Assembly (NCBI RefSeq): GCF_023159225.1
Contig: NC_063172.1
Coordinates: 37,018,832 to 37,082,831 of the forward strand
DNA: 64,000 nucleotides
Source: Perognathus longimembris pacificus
Taxonomy: Eukaryota > Chordata > Mammalia > Rodentia > Heteromyidae
Direction of reading: 5' to 3'
Below, piece by piece: positions 12,301 to 24,190 of this stretch. How positions within the stretch are numbered: the stretch's first letter is position 1; each line of letters opens with the position of its first letter. A model generated the notes under the pieces. The model did not search any database. It had not been told where the DNA came from and saw only the letters and a list, made by a program, of their open reading frames with translations. The position numbers and the translations under genes are program-made.

Positions 12301-13794
12301 AATAAATGAAAGTGAATTTGTGTTCTGTGCATGTTCACGGCTGAGTTTTCACAAGACAACACTGTTTTCTTGGTTCAGATCCTACATGGTAAACATATGT
12401 TCTTTTTGTGACATATTTCTTGTTCCTCCCACCCCTGTTTTTGCCATTTTGTGTTTTGAGTTGGTCATTTTACTGTTTAAGATGGCCCCAAGCATAGCCT
12501 TGTAGTGCTTTCCAGTATTATTAAGCATAAGAAAGTGGTCACAGGCCTTAAAGGCAAAAAGTGTTACCTAAGTTCTATTCATGCCTCAGTTTTATTGCTG
12601 CTGACCATGAGTTCAATGTTGATGTATCAATGATATAGAATAAATCAGGTGTCTTTAAATAGAATAGACATAAGATAATGTCACATATTAATCAGTTGGT
12701 GAGCATGTTGTGGCCAAATGCACATAGCACACACAGGAATATAACTTCATGATTTCCTGAGGACCGATGATTTGTGATTAGCTAATTCAGTGAGTTCATA
12801 GAATTTAGAGTGACTTTGTAGAATATAACTACCAGGAATGATGGATTGTAGTTTGAAGATAGAGACAAGTTATACTGATAGTTTGAAATAAGCTATAAAG
12901 CTGTAAGAAAAAAAAAAAAGAGGAAATTAAGGTATTTTGCTCAAATGATGAACAGAATGAAGTTGGCATTTGTTTGCACTGGAGAATCAGTTTTAGTGGG
13001 TGACAAGGAATCATATTTTACATTTGACACATAAAGTTTGAAGTATCTATTAGACATCTTTGTGGAGGAGTTGAATGATTATTAAGATACATAAATCTCT
13101 ATAAGGGGATATTGATCCCCAAATCAAGTTTCTATGGCCTGTTCCTTCCCCATGAACCCCTTGGGTTTTACCAGGGAGTAGATAGAGAAAGAAGTGGAGG
13201 GTGAAGAAGGAAGGTCCCTTATGTATGATAGTCCCAAACAGTGGCATCTGAAGTTTTGATCATTAAAATGGATTTGGCACCTAAAGCTTGTGTTTTTATT
13301 ACACATAACTGATAAGAAACATTGAGATCTGCCTAAGTTTTCATCACTAGAGTGAGAAAACGGGGCAAAAATGTGGATTTGACAGTAAAGCTATGCCCAC
13401 AACTTTGTTTTCCTTATGGTGGACACTTCCAAAGGAGCTGTTTGTTATGATTCCTAGGTTTCTATATTCTTTTGTGTATCTGATATTGCTATTTGAGTGT
13501 CTTGAGTATTTTCAAGTTCAATGTCGAACTCATAGTCTCCTTGCCACATTCCACCTCCCGCAGCTCTCTCATGACTCATTTCTAATGTTCCTTATCTCAA
13601 GAATGGCACCACCATCCATCCACCTCTGTGAGTCAAACTCTTAGACACCATCTGTGACATCTCCTTCTCTTCCAGCTGCTATCACCTCCTCACTTTCCAT
13701 AACTAATTCATCATTGTGCTCTGCAAAGTCCACTTCCAGGCATCTTATGGATCTGTACATTTGGTTCAACTTCACTGCTTCTTCTTTCTGAGAA
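12301..13794. other. Unrecognised sequence
   Basis: No gene, RNA or repeat I can support in about 1.5 kb. A run of A at about 12908 is a minor simple repeat. Confidence 0.5.
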
Positions 13795-13990
13795 GCAGCA
13801 TAAAACACAGGATGTGATAATAAATCTTATAGTTAGACTGCTTGAGCTTGCATTTCTCTCCCATTGCTTAATGTCTTTGTGACCTTGTTAAGTCACTCAG
13901 CAACTCAAAACTTCACTTGCCACATTTGTACCAATAAGTATGGTCTCTAATGCATAGTCTTGTGGGATTTAGTATATCCATCAATGGATT
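13795..13990 (+). mobile_element. MIR (ancient tRNA-derived SINE)
   Basis: The order of blocks fits the MIR consensus: 'agttagactgcttgagct', then the core 'gtctttgtgaccttgttaagtcactcagc', then 'cacatttgtaccaataa' and 'tcttgtgggattt'. MIR elements predate the placental radiation. Divergence is high, as expected. Confidence 0.72.
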
Positions 13991-14601
13991 CTCTCAACAG
14001 CTAGTTTCTTAGTTTAAGGAGCCATTTCTCACCCATTCTATCTTTCTGTTTTCTTGTGCATTCTGTTGACCTCTCATCCTGTAGACATAATTCTAAAAGG
14101 ATCATCAATTTTAAAGAATCCACACATAATTGCAGCACTTTTTTTCTTATGGCTATAACTGTTGTAGGGATGATGACCTAAATCTTTTCATGTAACCTAT
14201 AGTACCTAGTCTCATCTGATGCTGGCCTCTCCAGTGGTTAGCTTTCTGGCTTCCAGCCATCCCTGTCTTTAACATGTCCTCATGTGGTCCATGCTCTACC
14301 ACTTCCTCTGACTGGTCTTCCTGCACATGACTGTCACTCTGTCATGAATGTCTCTTCATTCTCTGCTTTAGTACCATTTTCTTTGGTAAACATTCTGTCC
14401 TCTGTTAGCTTGATGAACTCTTTTGATAGACTTGAAAAGTATCTATGTTTGTACTAATATATTCCTTAGATGGGATTCATGTTTGATTTTTGATTGACTC
14501 AATGGGAGGACAGATTTTTGTCCAAACTGAAATAGCATTGATTTTAGAGCTTAGTAGATAACAATGTAGGTTTGCATATATTTAATAATAGGGTTTTTTA
14601 T
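13991..14601. other. No firm feature; possible decayed L2-like sequence
   Basis: The stretch 14250-14480 is pyrimidine-rich, with phrases such as 'tcttcattctctgctttagt' that recall L2 3' regions. The match is too weak to call. Confidence 0.25.
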
Positions 14602-15112
14602 GTGCAAATACTAGGGCTTGAACACAGGGCTGCATGCTTTAGCTCCTTTCTTCCTTCTTTCCTTCCTTTCTTCCTTCCTTCTTTCCTTCCTTCCTTCCTT
14701 CCTTTCTTCCTTCTTTCCTTCCTTCCTTCCTTCCTCTCTTCCTCCCTCCCTCCCTCCCCCTTCCTCCATCCCTCTCTCTCCCTTCCTTCTTCCTTCTTTC
14801 CTTCCTTCTTTCTTTCCTTCCTTCCTTCCTTCCTTCCTTCCTTCCTTCCTTCCTTCCTTCCTTCTTTCCTTCCTTCCTTCCTCCCTTCCTTCCTTCCTCC
14901 CTCCCTCCCTCCCTCCCTCCCTCCCTCCCTCCCTCCCTTTCTCTTTCTTTTTAATTTTCTTTTTAATCAGTGCTGGCACGTTACCACTTGAAGCACACTT
15001 CTCCTTCCAGCTTTCTGTTGGTGAATTGGAAATAAGAGTCTCATACTTTTCTGTCTTACCTGGCTTTGAACCTCAATCCTCAAATCTCAGCCTTCTGAGA
15101 AGCTAGGATTGA
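14602..15112 (-). mobile_element. Old B1/ID-dimer SINE split by a TTCC expansion
   Basis: The left part (14602-14644) is an inverse ID-like right monomer ('gggcttgaacacagggctg'). The right part (14955-15110) continues the same SINE: 'taccacttgaagcaca', 'ttggtgaattggaaataag', 'cctcaaatctcagccttctgag'. The two halves are contiguous in other copies (for example 15490). Here they are separated by 300 bp of TTCC/CCCT repeat, which probably grew from the internal T/C-rich linker. Confidence 0.75.
14645..14950. repeat. (TTCC)n / (CCCT)n polypyrimidine microsatellite
   Basis: About 300 bp of almost pure pyrimidine on the + strand: TTCC units with TTCT variants, a CCCT block at about 14740-14770, pure TTCC at about 14815-14860, and CCCT at about 14895-14940. 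Long homopurine-homopyrimidine tracts can form triplex DNA. The open frames across it are translation artefacts. Confidence 0.97.
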
Positions 15113-15489
15113 TTTTTTTAAATGAGTATATATTTAAATCAGCTGTGTTCAATAAATATTAGTCATCATTTTCATTGATTCTTATTGAGATGTATGCAAT
15201 GATATGTACTCTCACCCAGTAAGAAGCAGACTGGAACCTGGAAACAGAAACACATTGTTAAGACCCATAGGTTCAAAGTCTAGTGGCCACATTGATCAAG
15301 ATGCATTAAACATATAAATTGTTATACTGAATTGAAGTACCTTTGTTCAATTACTTAAAGATGATCAATTAAAAATAGCTATAGTAATGAACAGATTGGA
15401 AATCCAAAATGTAGTTTAGACTTGAAGAGAAGGAAGAATCTTGTCAAATTCCTTTTGGCCATTTATAAGCCTGGTGTCAATGTACTTGT
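15113..15489. other. Unrecognised sequence between SINEs
   Basis: Nothing supported. Confidence 0.5.
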
Positions 15490-15727
15490 TGCTGTTGTTC
15501 CAGTCTCAGAGCTTGAACTTAGGGAATTGTCATTCTCCTTGATCTTTTCTTTTTTTTTGCCTAGCACTTTACCACTTAAGCCACAGCTCCACTTCCATCA
15601 TGTTGGTGGTTAATTGAGCATAAGAGTCTCTTGGATTTTCTTTCTCAGGCTGGCTTCAAACTGTGGTTGTAAGTTGTCAGCCTCCTGAGTAGCTAGGATT
15701 ACAAACAAGAGCCACTGGTGCATGGCA
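15490..15727 (-). mobile_element. B1/ID-dimer SINE (older)
   Basis: On the - strand it runs: 'ccagtggctcttgtttgtaa' (7SL box), 'cctagctactcaggaggctg', 'gtttgaagccagcctgag', 'ccaagagactcttatgctc', then the ID-like half 'gtggagctgtggcttaagtgg' and an A-rich linker. This is the clearest of the older dimers in the window. Confidence 0.85.
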
Positions 15728-15756
15728 TTGTCAATGTTCTTCAACAGGACCTGGAT

Positions 15757-15950
15757 GTGCTGGGTGCCAGTAGTTCACACCTATAATTCTTGCTAATCAG
15801 GAGGCAGGTTCAAAGCCAGCCCTAGCAGGAAAGTGTGTGAGACTCATTTCTAATTAAGCACTAAAACATCCAGAAGTAAAGTGATAGAGTGCTAGCTGTA
15901 AACTCCAGAGCACAGGGACAGTGTACAGGTCCAGTTCAGGCTGCAGGACT
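15757..15950 (+). mobile_element. B1/ID-dimer SINE (older)
   Basis: A + strand copy: 'gggtgccagtagttcacacc', 'caggttcaaagccagccc', 'gtgtgagactcatttc', then an ID-like half ('agtgatagagtgctagctgt', 'cagggacagtgtacaggtcc'). It lies head-to-head with the copy at 15490. Its 3' end runs into a CA repeat, suggesting the A-rich tail seeded the microsatellite. Confidence 0.8.
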
Positions 15951-15953
15951 GGT

Positions 15954-15958
15954 GTACA

Positions 15959-16015
<57 letters not shown>
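15954..16015. repeat. (CA)n microsatellite
   Basis: About 30 nearly perfect CA units directly after the SINE at 15757. It is probably polymorphic. Confidence 0.97.
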
Positions 16016-16016
<1 letters not shown>

Positions 16017-17264
16017 AGTTAGTGAATTGAGAACCTTACAGGGATGGCTTGGTCTAGATGATAAATAACAAGGAAAAGCTCAGGTCTTTACAGGAATATT
16101 AAAGGAGGTCAAAATGAGAAGATAAGAAGGCAATATTTGTTCAAATGACATTCTCCATTTTTCCTGGCATCTCTTTTTTCCAGAAGCATAGTTTGGAGAG
16201 TAGAAAAACTAAAGTAAGCTATACATACAGGCTGTTTAGTTTCTGCCAATTGATTTTCTTTTCACTGTTCTTCAGCAAAAATTGTGAGCTTGCATGCTAT
16301 TATCCATAAAAAGTAAGTATAATATTCAAAAGATAGCTGACTCATTCTGTTTGAACTTATTGCTTGTATTATTACCAGACTGTTATAAATCAAAAGAATA
16401 AAAGAAAACTGTAAAGTTAATATAAGTACTGTTTAGTTTATTTTTGCATTTGTTATATGTTTCTTTGATTCACTATATTCAGGTACTACTCTGTTGAATG
16501 GAAACTCTTTTTTTACAATTAATTAAAATAAAATACTATTAATTAAAAAAACTGTCAGGCATAATCCACATGCCTTTTGATTTATATAATATAAGCTTGT
16601 AAGGAGTTCTTCCAGTTATTTTTAGAAAAGCGCCTTGGTCAGATTTCTTAATTAGGTGCATACAATTCAAGTTTTTTTTGTTTTGTTTCCTTAATGGGAA
16701 TTATTCTTTTCTCTATTTTCCCCCTAATACCTGATGTTTTTTTTGGTGAAGTGTTATACAATGATGAGGATGACTTCCTACACTATTGGTTGGCATGTTG
16801 AGTATTATTTAAAGTTTAGAATACTTTGGAAAGAATGAACAGTAAAGTTAAGACAAAATGAGACATTAGAATCCTTGTGGTATTCTGTTTTAACCCTACA
16901 TATAAATGAAGTAAGGTCTTCATGCACTTGGTGAGGCTTCAAAAATAAGCTTCCAAAGTGGTGGGTCACTGATATATTTTTCAATGTTATGACTTAGGTT
17001 GCATTATATATTATTCTTTGCATGTTCATTTACAGAATATGTGTGTGCTTTCTTCTGTCTTCCAAAATGAAATATAGGTTGATGTGTTTCGTCAAGTAGA
17101 CACAAAGTGGAAGCTTCAGCCATGAGATTAGTGTAGTGTTTTTTTCATTGTTCTTTACATTATGAAGCCCTAAAGTTTCTGGTAGTCAGAGCACAAAAAG
17201 AAGTAACCAGTATTACTGAAAAAAAGGTGAATTTAAGTTCGTTAAGAGTTATTTCCCCCAGATT
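16016..17264. other. Unrecognised AT-rich sequence
   Basis: About 1.2 kb with no feature I can support. Confidence 0.55.
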
Positions 17265-17278
17265 AAAAATTATAAAAT

Positions 17279-17470
17279 GGGGCTGGGGATATAGCCTAGT
17301 GGCAAGAGTGCCTGCCTCGGATACACGAGGCCCTAGGTTCGATTCCCCAGCACCACATATACAGAAAACGGCCAGAAGCGGCGCTGTGGCTCAAGTGGCG
17401 GAGTGCTAGCCTTGAGCGGGAAGAAGCCAGGGACAGTGCTCAGGCCCGGAGTCCAAGGCCCAGGACTGGC

Positions 17471-17496
<26 letters not shown>
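17279..17496 (+). mobile_element. Young ID-dimer SINE with perfect TSD
   Basis: The left monomer is tRNA-derived, with Pol III boxes 'tatagcctagtggc' (A) and 'ggttcgattcc' (B). The right ID-like monomer has 'gctgtggctcaagtggcgg' and 'ggagtccaaggcccaggac', then a pure A tail of about 29. A 14-bp TSD AAAAATTATAAAAT lies at 17265-17278 and 17497-17510. The retained CpGs and pure tail indicate a recent insertion. Confidence 0.95.
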
Positions 17497-17503
<7 letters not shown>

Positions 17504-17510
17504 ATAAAAT

Positions 17511-18399
17511 ACCTTTTTATATGAAGCTTTATATTAAGGAAATGAATTATTTATTGGATAATAACTTCTAAATTTAGAATTATATTATATAATATGCAGA
17601 GTGATGTTTTAATATCTGGATTGGAATATTATATGAAATGTTAATTTGGAATTTGAATTGTGGTCTTATATGTTTGCTGGATGCCCATTTAGACAAAAGA
17701 CTTGCATTGTAAATTTGAATAGCTTTTTGGAAAAACACTATCTAGTGTATATGAAAAAAATTGTTCTTTAAGCGATTTTAGTTCACATATAATAATCATA
17801 CACACTTATGAGGGACAAGATGATATCATGATATATGTATTCATTATATAAAGGTCAAATTAATGTGTGCAATATATATGTATCTATGTATTACTAAAAC
17901 ATATGTGTATATACATATTACTAAAGCATTCTGAGGAAAACATTAAAAATATACAAGTTATTGGAATATACAATATAACATCATACACCACAGGTACCAA
18001 AGTATGAAAAATAGTATAAGAACTTATTCCTATTTAATTGTATCACATCCATTGACTATGTGATTAGTATAGCATGGTTTTGACACAAAATGCACAAATA
18101 TATCAATGGAACAGTAAAAGACACAGAACTTAATTCATGCACTTGTTGCAAACTGATATTTAACAAATACACCAATAATACACATTGTGAAATGAATGGC
18201 ATTATCAGTAGACAAATTATATGCACTTGCAGAGAAATGAAACTAGACCACTATTTCCCGCCATGTAGAAAAACTAACTAAAAAAATTGATCATGCTTTC
18301 AATGTAAATTTAAAAATTTCAAAACTATCTTCATGGCAATGGACATAACTAGCAAGATAAATAGAAAGTGCACAAAATACATGCATTACTCAGGAGTAC
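17511..18399. other. Unrecognised AT-rich sequence
   Basis: About 900 bp, very AT-rich, with no supported feature. Confidence 0.5.
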
Positions 18400-19034
18400 A
18401 TTGTTTAATTTCTATGTATTTGTATAGTTTCAAATTCTCCCTGCTATTGTATTCTAATTTTATTATATTGTCTCAGAAAAGATGCTTGTTATTATGTCAC
18501 ATTTTCTGAATTTTTCTGAGTTGTTTTGTGTCTTTACTTAAGATCTCTTCTGGAGAAATTTTCTTATGCCTATGAGACAAATATTTGTTCTGTAGCTTTT
18601 GGGTGTACTGTTTTGTACATTTCTGTTATGTATGTTTTAGTTCTGAAGTTTCTTCATTGGGTTTTTTTTTGTCTAGATGTCCTCTACTATTTTGTATTGG
18701 ACTCTCTCTATTTTTCTCTCTCTGTGTCTCTTATTTGAGTAGCTTACATCATTTACACAAGGGAGTGTGTGCATTGTCACATTCTCATGCATACATTGTT
18801 TTCTAACATTTATCCTTATCCATTCATGAATTTTAATATGTTTTATTAGTCTAATATATGTAAGCAAACTATTTTTTACCTTTTAAAATCTAATGGTTAT
18901 TTTGTATATTGGGGTGCTTTGATATTGGGTTCACATATATTTATAATTTTTATACCTTTTTTGTTGAATTGACTGCCTCATTTTATTATATAGTAGCATT
19001 TCTGTATCTTTTTACAGTGTTTGAACTGAAATTT

Positions 19035-19612
19035 TTTCCTGAATAATTATTTATTTATTGTCAAAGTGATGTACAGAAGGGTTACAGTTTCGTACCTAAG
19101 GCAGTGGGTACATTTCTTTTACAACTTGTTACCTCCTCCCTCGTTCCCCCCACCCTTCTGTCTTCCTCCCATGAGTTATTCAGTTGGCTTACACCAAATA
19201 GTTTTGTAAGTATTGCTTTTGGAGTCATTTGTCCTTTTTGTCCTTTGTCTCTCAATTTTTTTTTTTTTTTTTGGCCAGTCCTGGGCCTTGGACTCAGGGC
19301 CTGAGCACTGTCCCTGGCTTCTTCCCGCTCAAGGCTAGCACTCTGCCACTTGAGCCACAGCGCCGCTTCTGGCCGTTTTCTGTATATGTGATGCTGGGGA
19401 ATCGAACCTAGGGCCTCGTGTATCCGAGGCAGGCACTCTTGCCACTAGGCTATATCCCCAGCCCCTTGTCTCTCAATTTTGATATTCCCTTTCCCTTACT
19501 CAATTCCAATACAAGTATATACAGTGTCCAGGGTACTCAGATGAGATACAATGATAGCACGGGCACAACCACAGGAAGGAGATACAAGAGGAACAACAAC
19601 AACAAAAAGCTA
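19035..19612 (-). mobile_element. L1 family P 3' end with TSD, interrupted by a SINE
   Basis: A 5'-truncated L1 3'UTR: 'tgtcaaagtgatgtacagaa' at the tail end, then an inverse purine tract (ccttcccccacc-type), then 'cttacaccaaatagttttg'. A 13-bp TSD TGAACTGAAATTT flanks it at 19022-19034 and 19613-19625. Without the SINE at 19260 it is about 360 bp. It inserted into the ancient L1 around it. Confidence 0.9.
19260..19465 (-). mobile_element. Young ID-dimer SINE with perfect TSD
   Basis: Same family as 17279, inverted, with its T run at the left. The 15-bp TSD TTGTCTCTCAATTTT is at 19245-19259 and 19466-19480. It is nested in the L1 tail at 19035, so it is the youngest layer here. Confidence 0.95.
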
Positions 19613-19787
19613 TGAACTGAAATTTCTTAAATTGGATATATCTATAGCTACAGTTTACCTCCTTTGGTTTCTGTTTTCATATATTATTATTTTCCATCTC
19701 ATCATGTGCATTGTATATGTGTCTTCATAGGTGAAGCTAATTACTTGTGAATAGTGATATTGTTGAAGAAGTTGAAGATTATCTTTT

Positions 19788-20607
19788 AATTTTTTAAAAT
19801 TATTTTCAAATTGATGTACAGAGAGGATACAGTTTGATATGTAAGTCAGTGAGTACATTTCTTATCCAACTTGTTACCTCCTCCCTCATTTTTCTCCCAC
19901 CATCCTCCCTCCCCACTTCCCTCCCCCCATGAGTTATACACTTGGTTTACAGCATATACTTTTGTAATTATTGGTGTTACATTGGTTCATCTTTTATCCT
20001 TTGTTTCTCCATTTTGATATTCCCCGTCCCTTCCCTTGTTCCAATAAACATATATACAATATCCAGGGTACAAAGACCAGTAATAGTGACATCAGGTGTA
20101 AAACCCTGGGGAAGAAAGACAAAAGAAAATGGCATAATTTCACATGGTCTGGCTCACTTAACTTAGTATAATTTTTTCCAAGTCTTTCCATTTCCTTACA
20201 AATGGGGCAATGCCATTCTTTCTGATAGAGGCATAGAATTCCATTATGTATATGTACCACATTTTCTTGATCCAGTCATCTACTGAGAGGCATCTGGGTT
20301 GGTTCCATATGTTAGTGATGGAACAAATTTGTGCTGTGATGAACATAGTGGTGCTGGTGGCTTTAGTGTGGTCTTGCTTATAATCTTTTGGGTAGATGGC
20401 CCAATGTGGGGCTTCTGGGTCATAGGGGATCTCTATGTTTAGCCTTTTGTGGAACCTCCATACTGCTTTCAGAGTGGTTGAACAAGTTTACACTCCCACA
20501 ACATTGTAATAGGGATGAAGAAGTGTTCAAAATCACTGGCCACAAAAGGAATGCAAATCAAAATTACATTGAGATTCCACCTCATCCCAGTAAGAATGTC
20601 CTTTATC
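19788..20607 (-). mobile_element. 5'-inverted (twin-primed) L1 with TSD
   Basis: From 19788 to about 20507 the sequence is a - strand L1 3'UTR and ORF2 C-terminus. From about 20515 to 20607 it switches to + strand ORF2 sequence ('aggaatgcaaatcaaaattac', 'ccagtaagaatgtcctt'). The inverted piece corresponds to L1-A about 2826-2925. The forward piece starts at about L1-A 2972, so upstream sequence is inverted and about 45 bp are lost between. A 13-bp TSD AAGATTATCTTTT lies at 19775-19787 and 20608-20620, and the inverted end 'atcaag' overlaps the TSD by microhomology. These are the features of twin priming. Confidence 0.9.
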
Positions 20608-20750
20608 AAGATTATCTTTTTATAGTCAACTGGAATAATTATCAGATGATCTGTGCTAATGCTTTGATTCCTTAACAAATTTCTAAGACTTATTAACAGA
20701 TAAATTTTCCTTAATAGTCTTTAATCAAGGATATTAAATAGTTGAACATT

Positions 20751-22284
20751 AAGTAAAATGCATTTGTCTTATTTATTAATTTGGTTTCCAAAGTAATGTT
20801 TGTGTAAGGTACCCCTCACAGGTTATCTTTCCAAGTATTAACTTTACTGCTTATGGGCAGTCATTACCATGTTTTGAATAATTAAAACATTTTCATTTTC
20901 ATACTAACACTCAACTGGTTATTTGAATCATCATTGTATCCTTTACACATAGCAGTGTACTGTGTCATAAGAAAAATAAATTAATTTATATATAAATAAT
21001 TGGAACATTTGCCATAGGGTGCCATTATTCTTATTTGTCTATGGTAAGAATTATGGACATTTTCTAAATGTTGGTGTTCAGGAATAGCATTTGTTTTTCT
21101 CCGTTCCTTTGATGCCCAATTGGGAATACTTACTGGGAATCCTTCATCAGGGCTTTGTTTGTTCATATTCCTGCATAAGTTTGCTAATAATTATGGCAAT
21201 GATTTAAGTATGTGACAGCTAAATTAATTTAAAAATGTCTTGTAGGCCTTATAGCAAGCTAATGATAACTATCAATCTTTACCTTTCAAATATATTTAAA
21301 TTTTAATAGATTCTCTTAAAAACCTGAAGAGACTTTTTGATATTCATTAAAATGAATGAATGTCACACACTGGCATCTATATTTTCAAAAAGCCTTCTGT
21401 CTCTTCTAGGCATGCCACATTGATTGTCACTGCTTTATCTGCTCTCAGTTCTATGACAAGGTTTCTAAGTCAAATAAATAGGCTTTACTTTTAATTTATA
21501 AAGTCTTCTTCTCAATGGATAATGCAAGTGGACTTTACCCTGGAAAATATTATTTTCCACATTTTACACTGATGCATTAGCAGTAAATGAAGGCTTGAAG
21601 ATGATGTGTAAGCATTAGTCAGGAAAAATCCACACCTAAGACACAGTCCACACATGTGAAAGAGATCATATCAAGTAATTGATTGATTTTTATAACTGTG
21701 TATGTAAAACTGTTAGAAACTGCATAGGAACATATTAGAACTGAATTAAGAATATAAAATGTAATAAAATTAATTTTCTCTCACTCATTAAAAACTAACA
21801 GATTATAAAACATTTCCAAAAAAGGTTTACATTTCCGGTTTCATTGATTTAATGAATGATTTCTTATAAAACAAATTGTTTCTCAAGCTTTCAAGAAATT
21901 ACAGACATAGTGAAATATCTTTATTAGCTTTTCTTTGCACTTCACAAATTTAATTTTGGAATTTATTTTTGTAAATTTAAAGGTCTGATTTTATATGGAA
22001 CATTGGCACACATTTTTCTTTGTTTCTGAGCAGCTGCCCTCAGATATTTTTGCAAATCAATTGGTTCTTTTGCAGATGGATATGCTCTGTAAGTGGCTAC
22101 ATTTGTGGACTCCTCTGTGTAAGAAGTTGTATAAGAATAAAAATTGCATATATCCTTTTGATGCCTTATCCTGCTAGGAAGCATAAGAATTGAAGTATAG
22201 GAATTGAAAATTGCTTCAATTTCATCAAGAACTACATCATGTACATACAGGAGTAAAGAATTAAGTCACATGCCAAGAGCTACC
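20751..22284. other. Unrecognised AT-rich sequence
   Basis: About 1.5 kb; no supported gene, RNA or classified repeat. Confidence 0.5.
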
Positions 22285-22440
22285 TACTTCTTTCTAAAAT
22301 ATTTTCTTTTATATCCCAACTGAATTTTCCATACAACTCTTGTTCCATTATATAACAGATGTTTATTTCTGTATGTTGTCCTTTTGTTCTTTCACTGTTC
22401 AAATTAAAATTTTTTTCTTTATATATCATTCTTGATTTTT
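22285..22440 (+). repeat. Diverged direct repeat, copy 1
   Basis: It shares an ordered set of blocks with 24695-24890: 'acctacttctttcta', 'tgaattttccatacaac', 'ttgttccattatata' and 'ctactgttcaaatt'-like. Family unknown. The two copies lie on either side of the L1 at 22557. Confidence 0.5.
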
Positions 22441-22556
22441 TTTACAAACCTGCTTTCTTTTGCAATTTAAATTTATTTTTCTTTTTATTATTATCTTTTA
22501 GTAGTGGTATTATCTTTCAGTAGTTGCCATTTAACAAAGCAATTTATGAGTACACC

Positions 22557-24190
22557 ACATTAAAAATAATTTTATTGTTATTACGGTGTTGTTTAGATGA
22601 GTTACCATTTAATGAAAGATAAGTACATTTCTTTTCATTTTGGATAATGCCATTCCTTCTTTTGCTTTCCTCTGGTTTTCCCTTCCCATCCCTGCCCACA
22701 AGTTACATAGATTATTTTCCACATAGTATACATTGAATAGCATCTTTGCATTTGTTCAATCTTCAGTTCTTTCTCCTTTTCTTCAACCCCTCTTTAGGCT
22801 CCCTAAAAATAAAAAGAGAACAAAGAAAAAACTCATGTTTCTACTTCCTGGAGTACATTTCAATAAGTAGTATTTTAAATGTTCAGAGAAGTTATACCTG
22901 TGTGTTCCCCCACTAAAGGTATTCTCCTTTAACTTGTTTGTGTGTGAATGCTCTCTTGAATAGGTTACCATGTCCAGATATATTTTAGAGCTAGCTTCCA
23001 TATAATGAAAAAAAAGGTACACATTTTCTCTCTCTGAGTTTGGCTTATTTTAGCATGAATTGGTCGAGGTCCATCAATTTCCCTGAAAATGACATAACAG
23101 TATTCTTTCTAATGGATGAGTACAATTCCATTGTGTATATAAATTACATTTTTTGATCCAATCATCTGCTGTAAGTCCTCTGAACTGTTTCCATAACTTC
23201 TCTATTGTCAATGCAAAGTACATGGACATACAAGGGCCTTTACTGTGTAATAACTTCTACTGATTTAGATTGATGCTCAAGCATAGTATGGCTGAGTTAT
23301 AGGGAGAATGTATGTTTATTATTTGAGGACACTCCAAGCCACTTTCCAGAGTGGTTGTACTAGTTTACATTATCACCAACAGTTCAGTAGGACTCCCCTT
23401 TTCCCACATCCCCGCTAGCATTCATTGTTCAATTTCTTGATGTTGTCAAATCTAACTGGGGTGAGATGGAATCTCAAAGTTGTTTTGATTTGCATTTCCT
23501 TTATGGCCAAGGATGTTAGGCATTTCCTCATGTGGCTATCTGCCATTTTTTCTTCTTCTGAGAAGTCGTGCTTAAGCTCCTTGGCCCATTTATTTATTAT
23601 TTTATTAGTTTTGTGAGAGAAGATAATATTTTGAGCTCCTTGTATATTTTGGATATACAAAATATATGCCTTGGTCCTCTTTCTAGTTTACCTTGTCCTT
23701 TGCTATGCCCATTCTAGTGTAACTATGTCATTTGCTCTGCAGAACCTTTTTATTTCAATGTAATCCCTTTTGTCAAGTCTCCCTTCTATTTTCTGTGCCC
23801 CTGGGAATGTTTCAAAAATTCCTGTGTATGCCTATAGGTTCAATGTTTCTCCTATACCATCTTGCAGTAATTTCAAAATTTCAGGCCTGATGTTGAGGTC
23901 TTTGATCCACTTTGAGTTGATATTGATGCATAGTGACAAACAGGAATCCAATTTAAGTTTTCTACATATTGATGTCTGGTTTTTCCAATAGCAGTTATGG
24001 AAGAGACTGTTTTTCACCATATATCTTTGGCTCCCTTGTCAAATATTAAATAACTGTAGGTATATGACTTTATTTCTGGGTCTTTTAATCTGTTCTATTT
24101 ATTGTCTGGCTTGTTTATGTGCCGGTGCCAAACTGCTTTGTTATTATAGCTCTATTGTAGAGCTTGAGGTCTGGATGTCTACAATACATT
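22557..24190 (-). mobile_element. Older L1 3' portion (third 3'UTR type), decayed
   Basis: About 1.6 kb on the - strand. The 3'UTR (22557 to about 23030) is followed upstream by ORF2 C-terminal and mid-region sequence. Recognisable - strand peptides include '[21 protein letters not shown]' split across 23420-23540, and '[23 protein letters not shown]' near 23870-23950. Frames are heavily broken. The 3' end resembles the one at 60715 more than families P or Q. No convincing TSD was seen. Confidence 0.82.

Larger units (their letters stand above)
18400..20750 (-). mobile_element. Ancient L1 (endonuclease region of ORF2) hosting two later L1 insertions
   Basis: The pieces 18400-19021, 19626-19774 and about 20621-20750 read as the inverse of the endonuclease region of an old mammalian L1. 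Landmarks in order are 'tattctgtagctgttggg'-like at 18590 ('ttctgtagcttttgggtgt'), 'gtctagatgtcctctac' at 18673, 'gtgctttgatattgggttc' at 18914, 'ttgttgaattgactgcctc' at 18961, 'atctatagctacagtttacc' at 19641 and 'cataggtgaagctaattac' at 19726. Removing the two younger elements and one copy of each TSD rejoins the old sequence. The right end is uncertain. Confidence 0.7.

Noticed and set aside
14572..15106. Long open frames rich in Ser/Phe/Leu/Pro or Lys/Glu/Gly
   Set aside because: They are translations of the TTCC/CCCT microsatellite.
17279..17350. tRNA gene with A and B boxes
   Set aside because: It is the left monomer of a SINE with TSD and A tail; there is no cloverleaf or anticodon arm that I can support.
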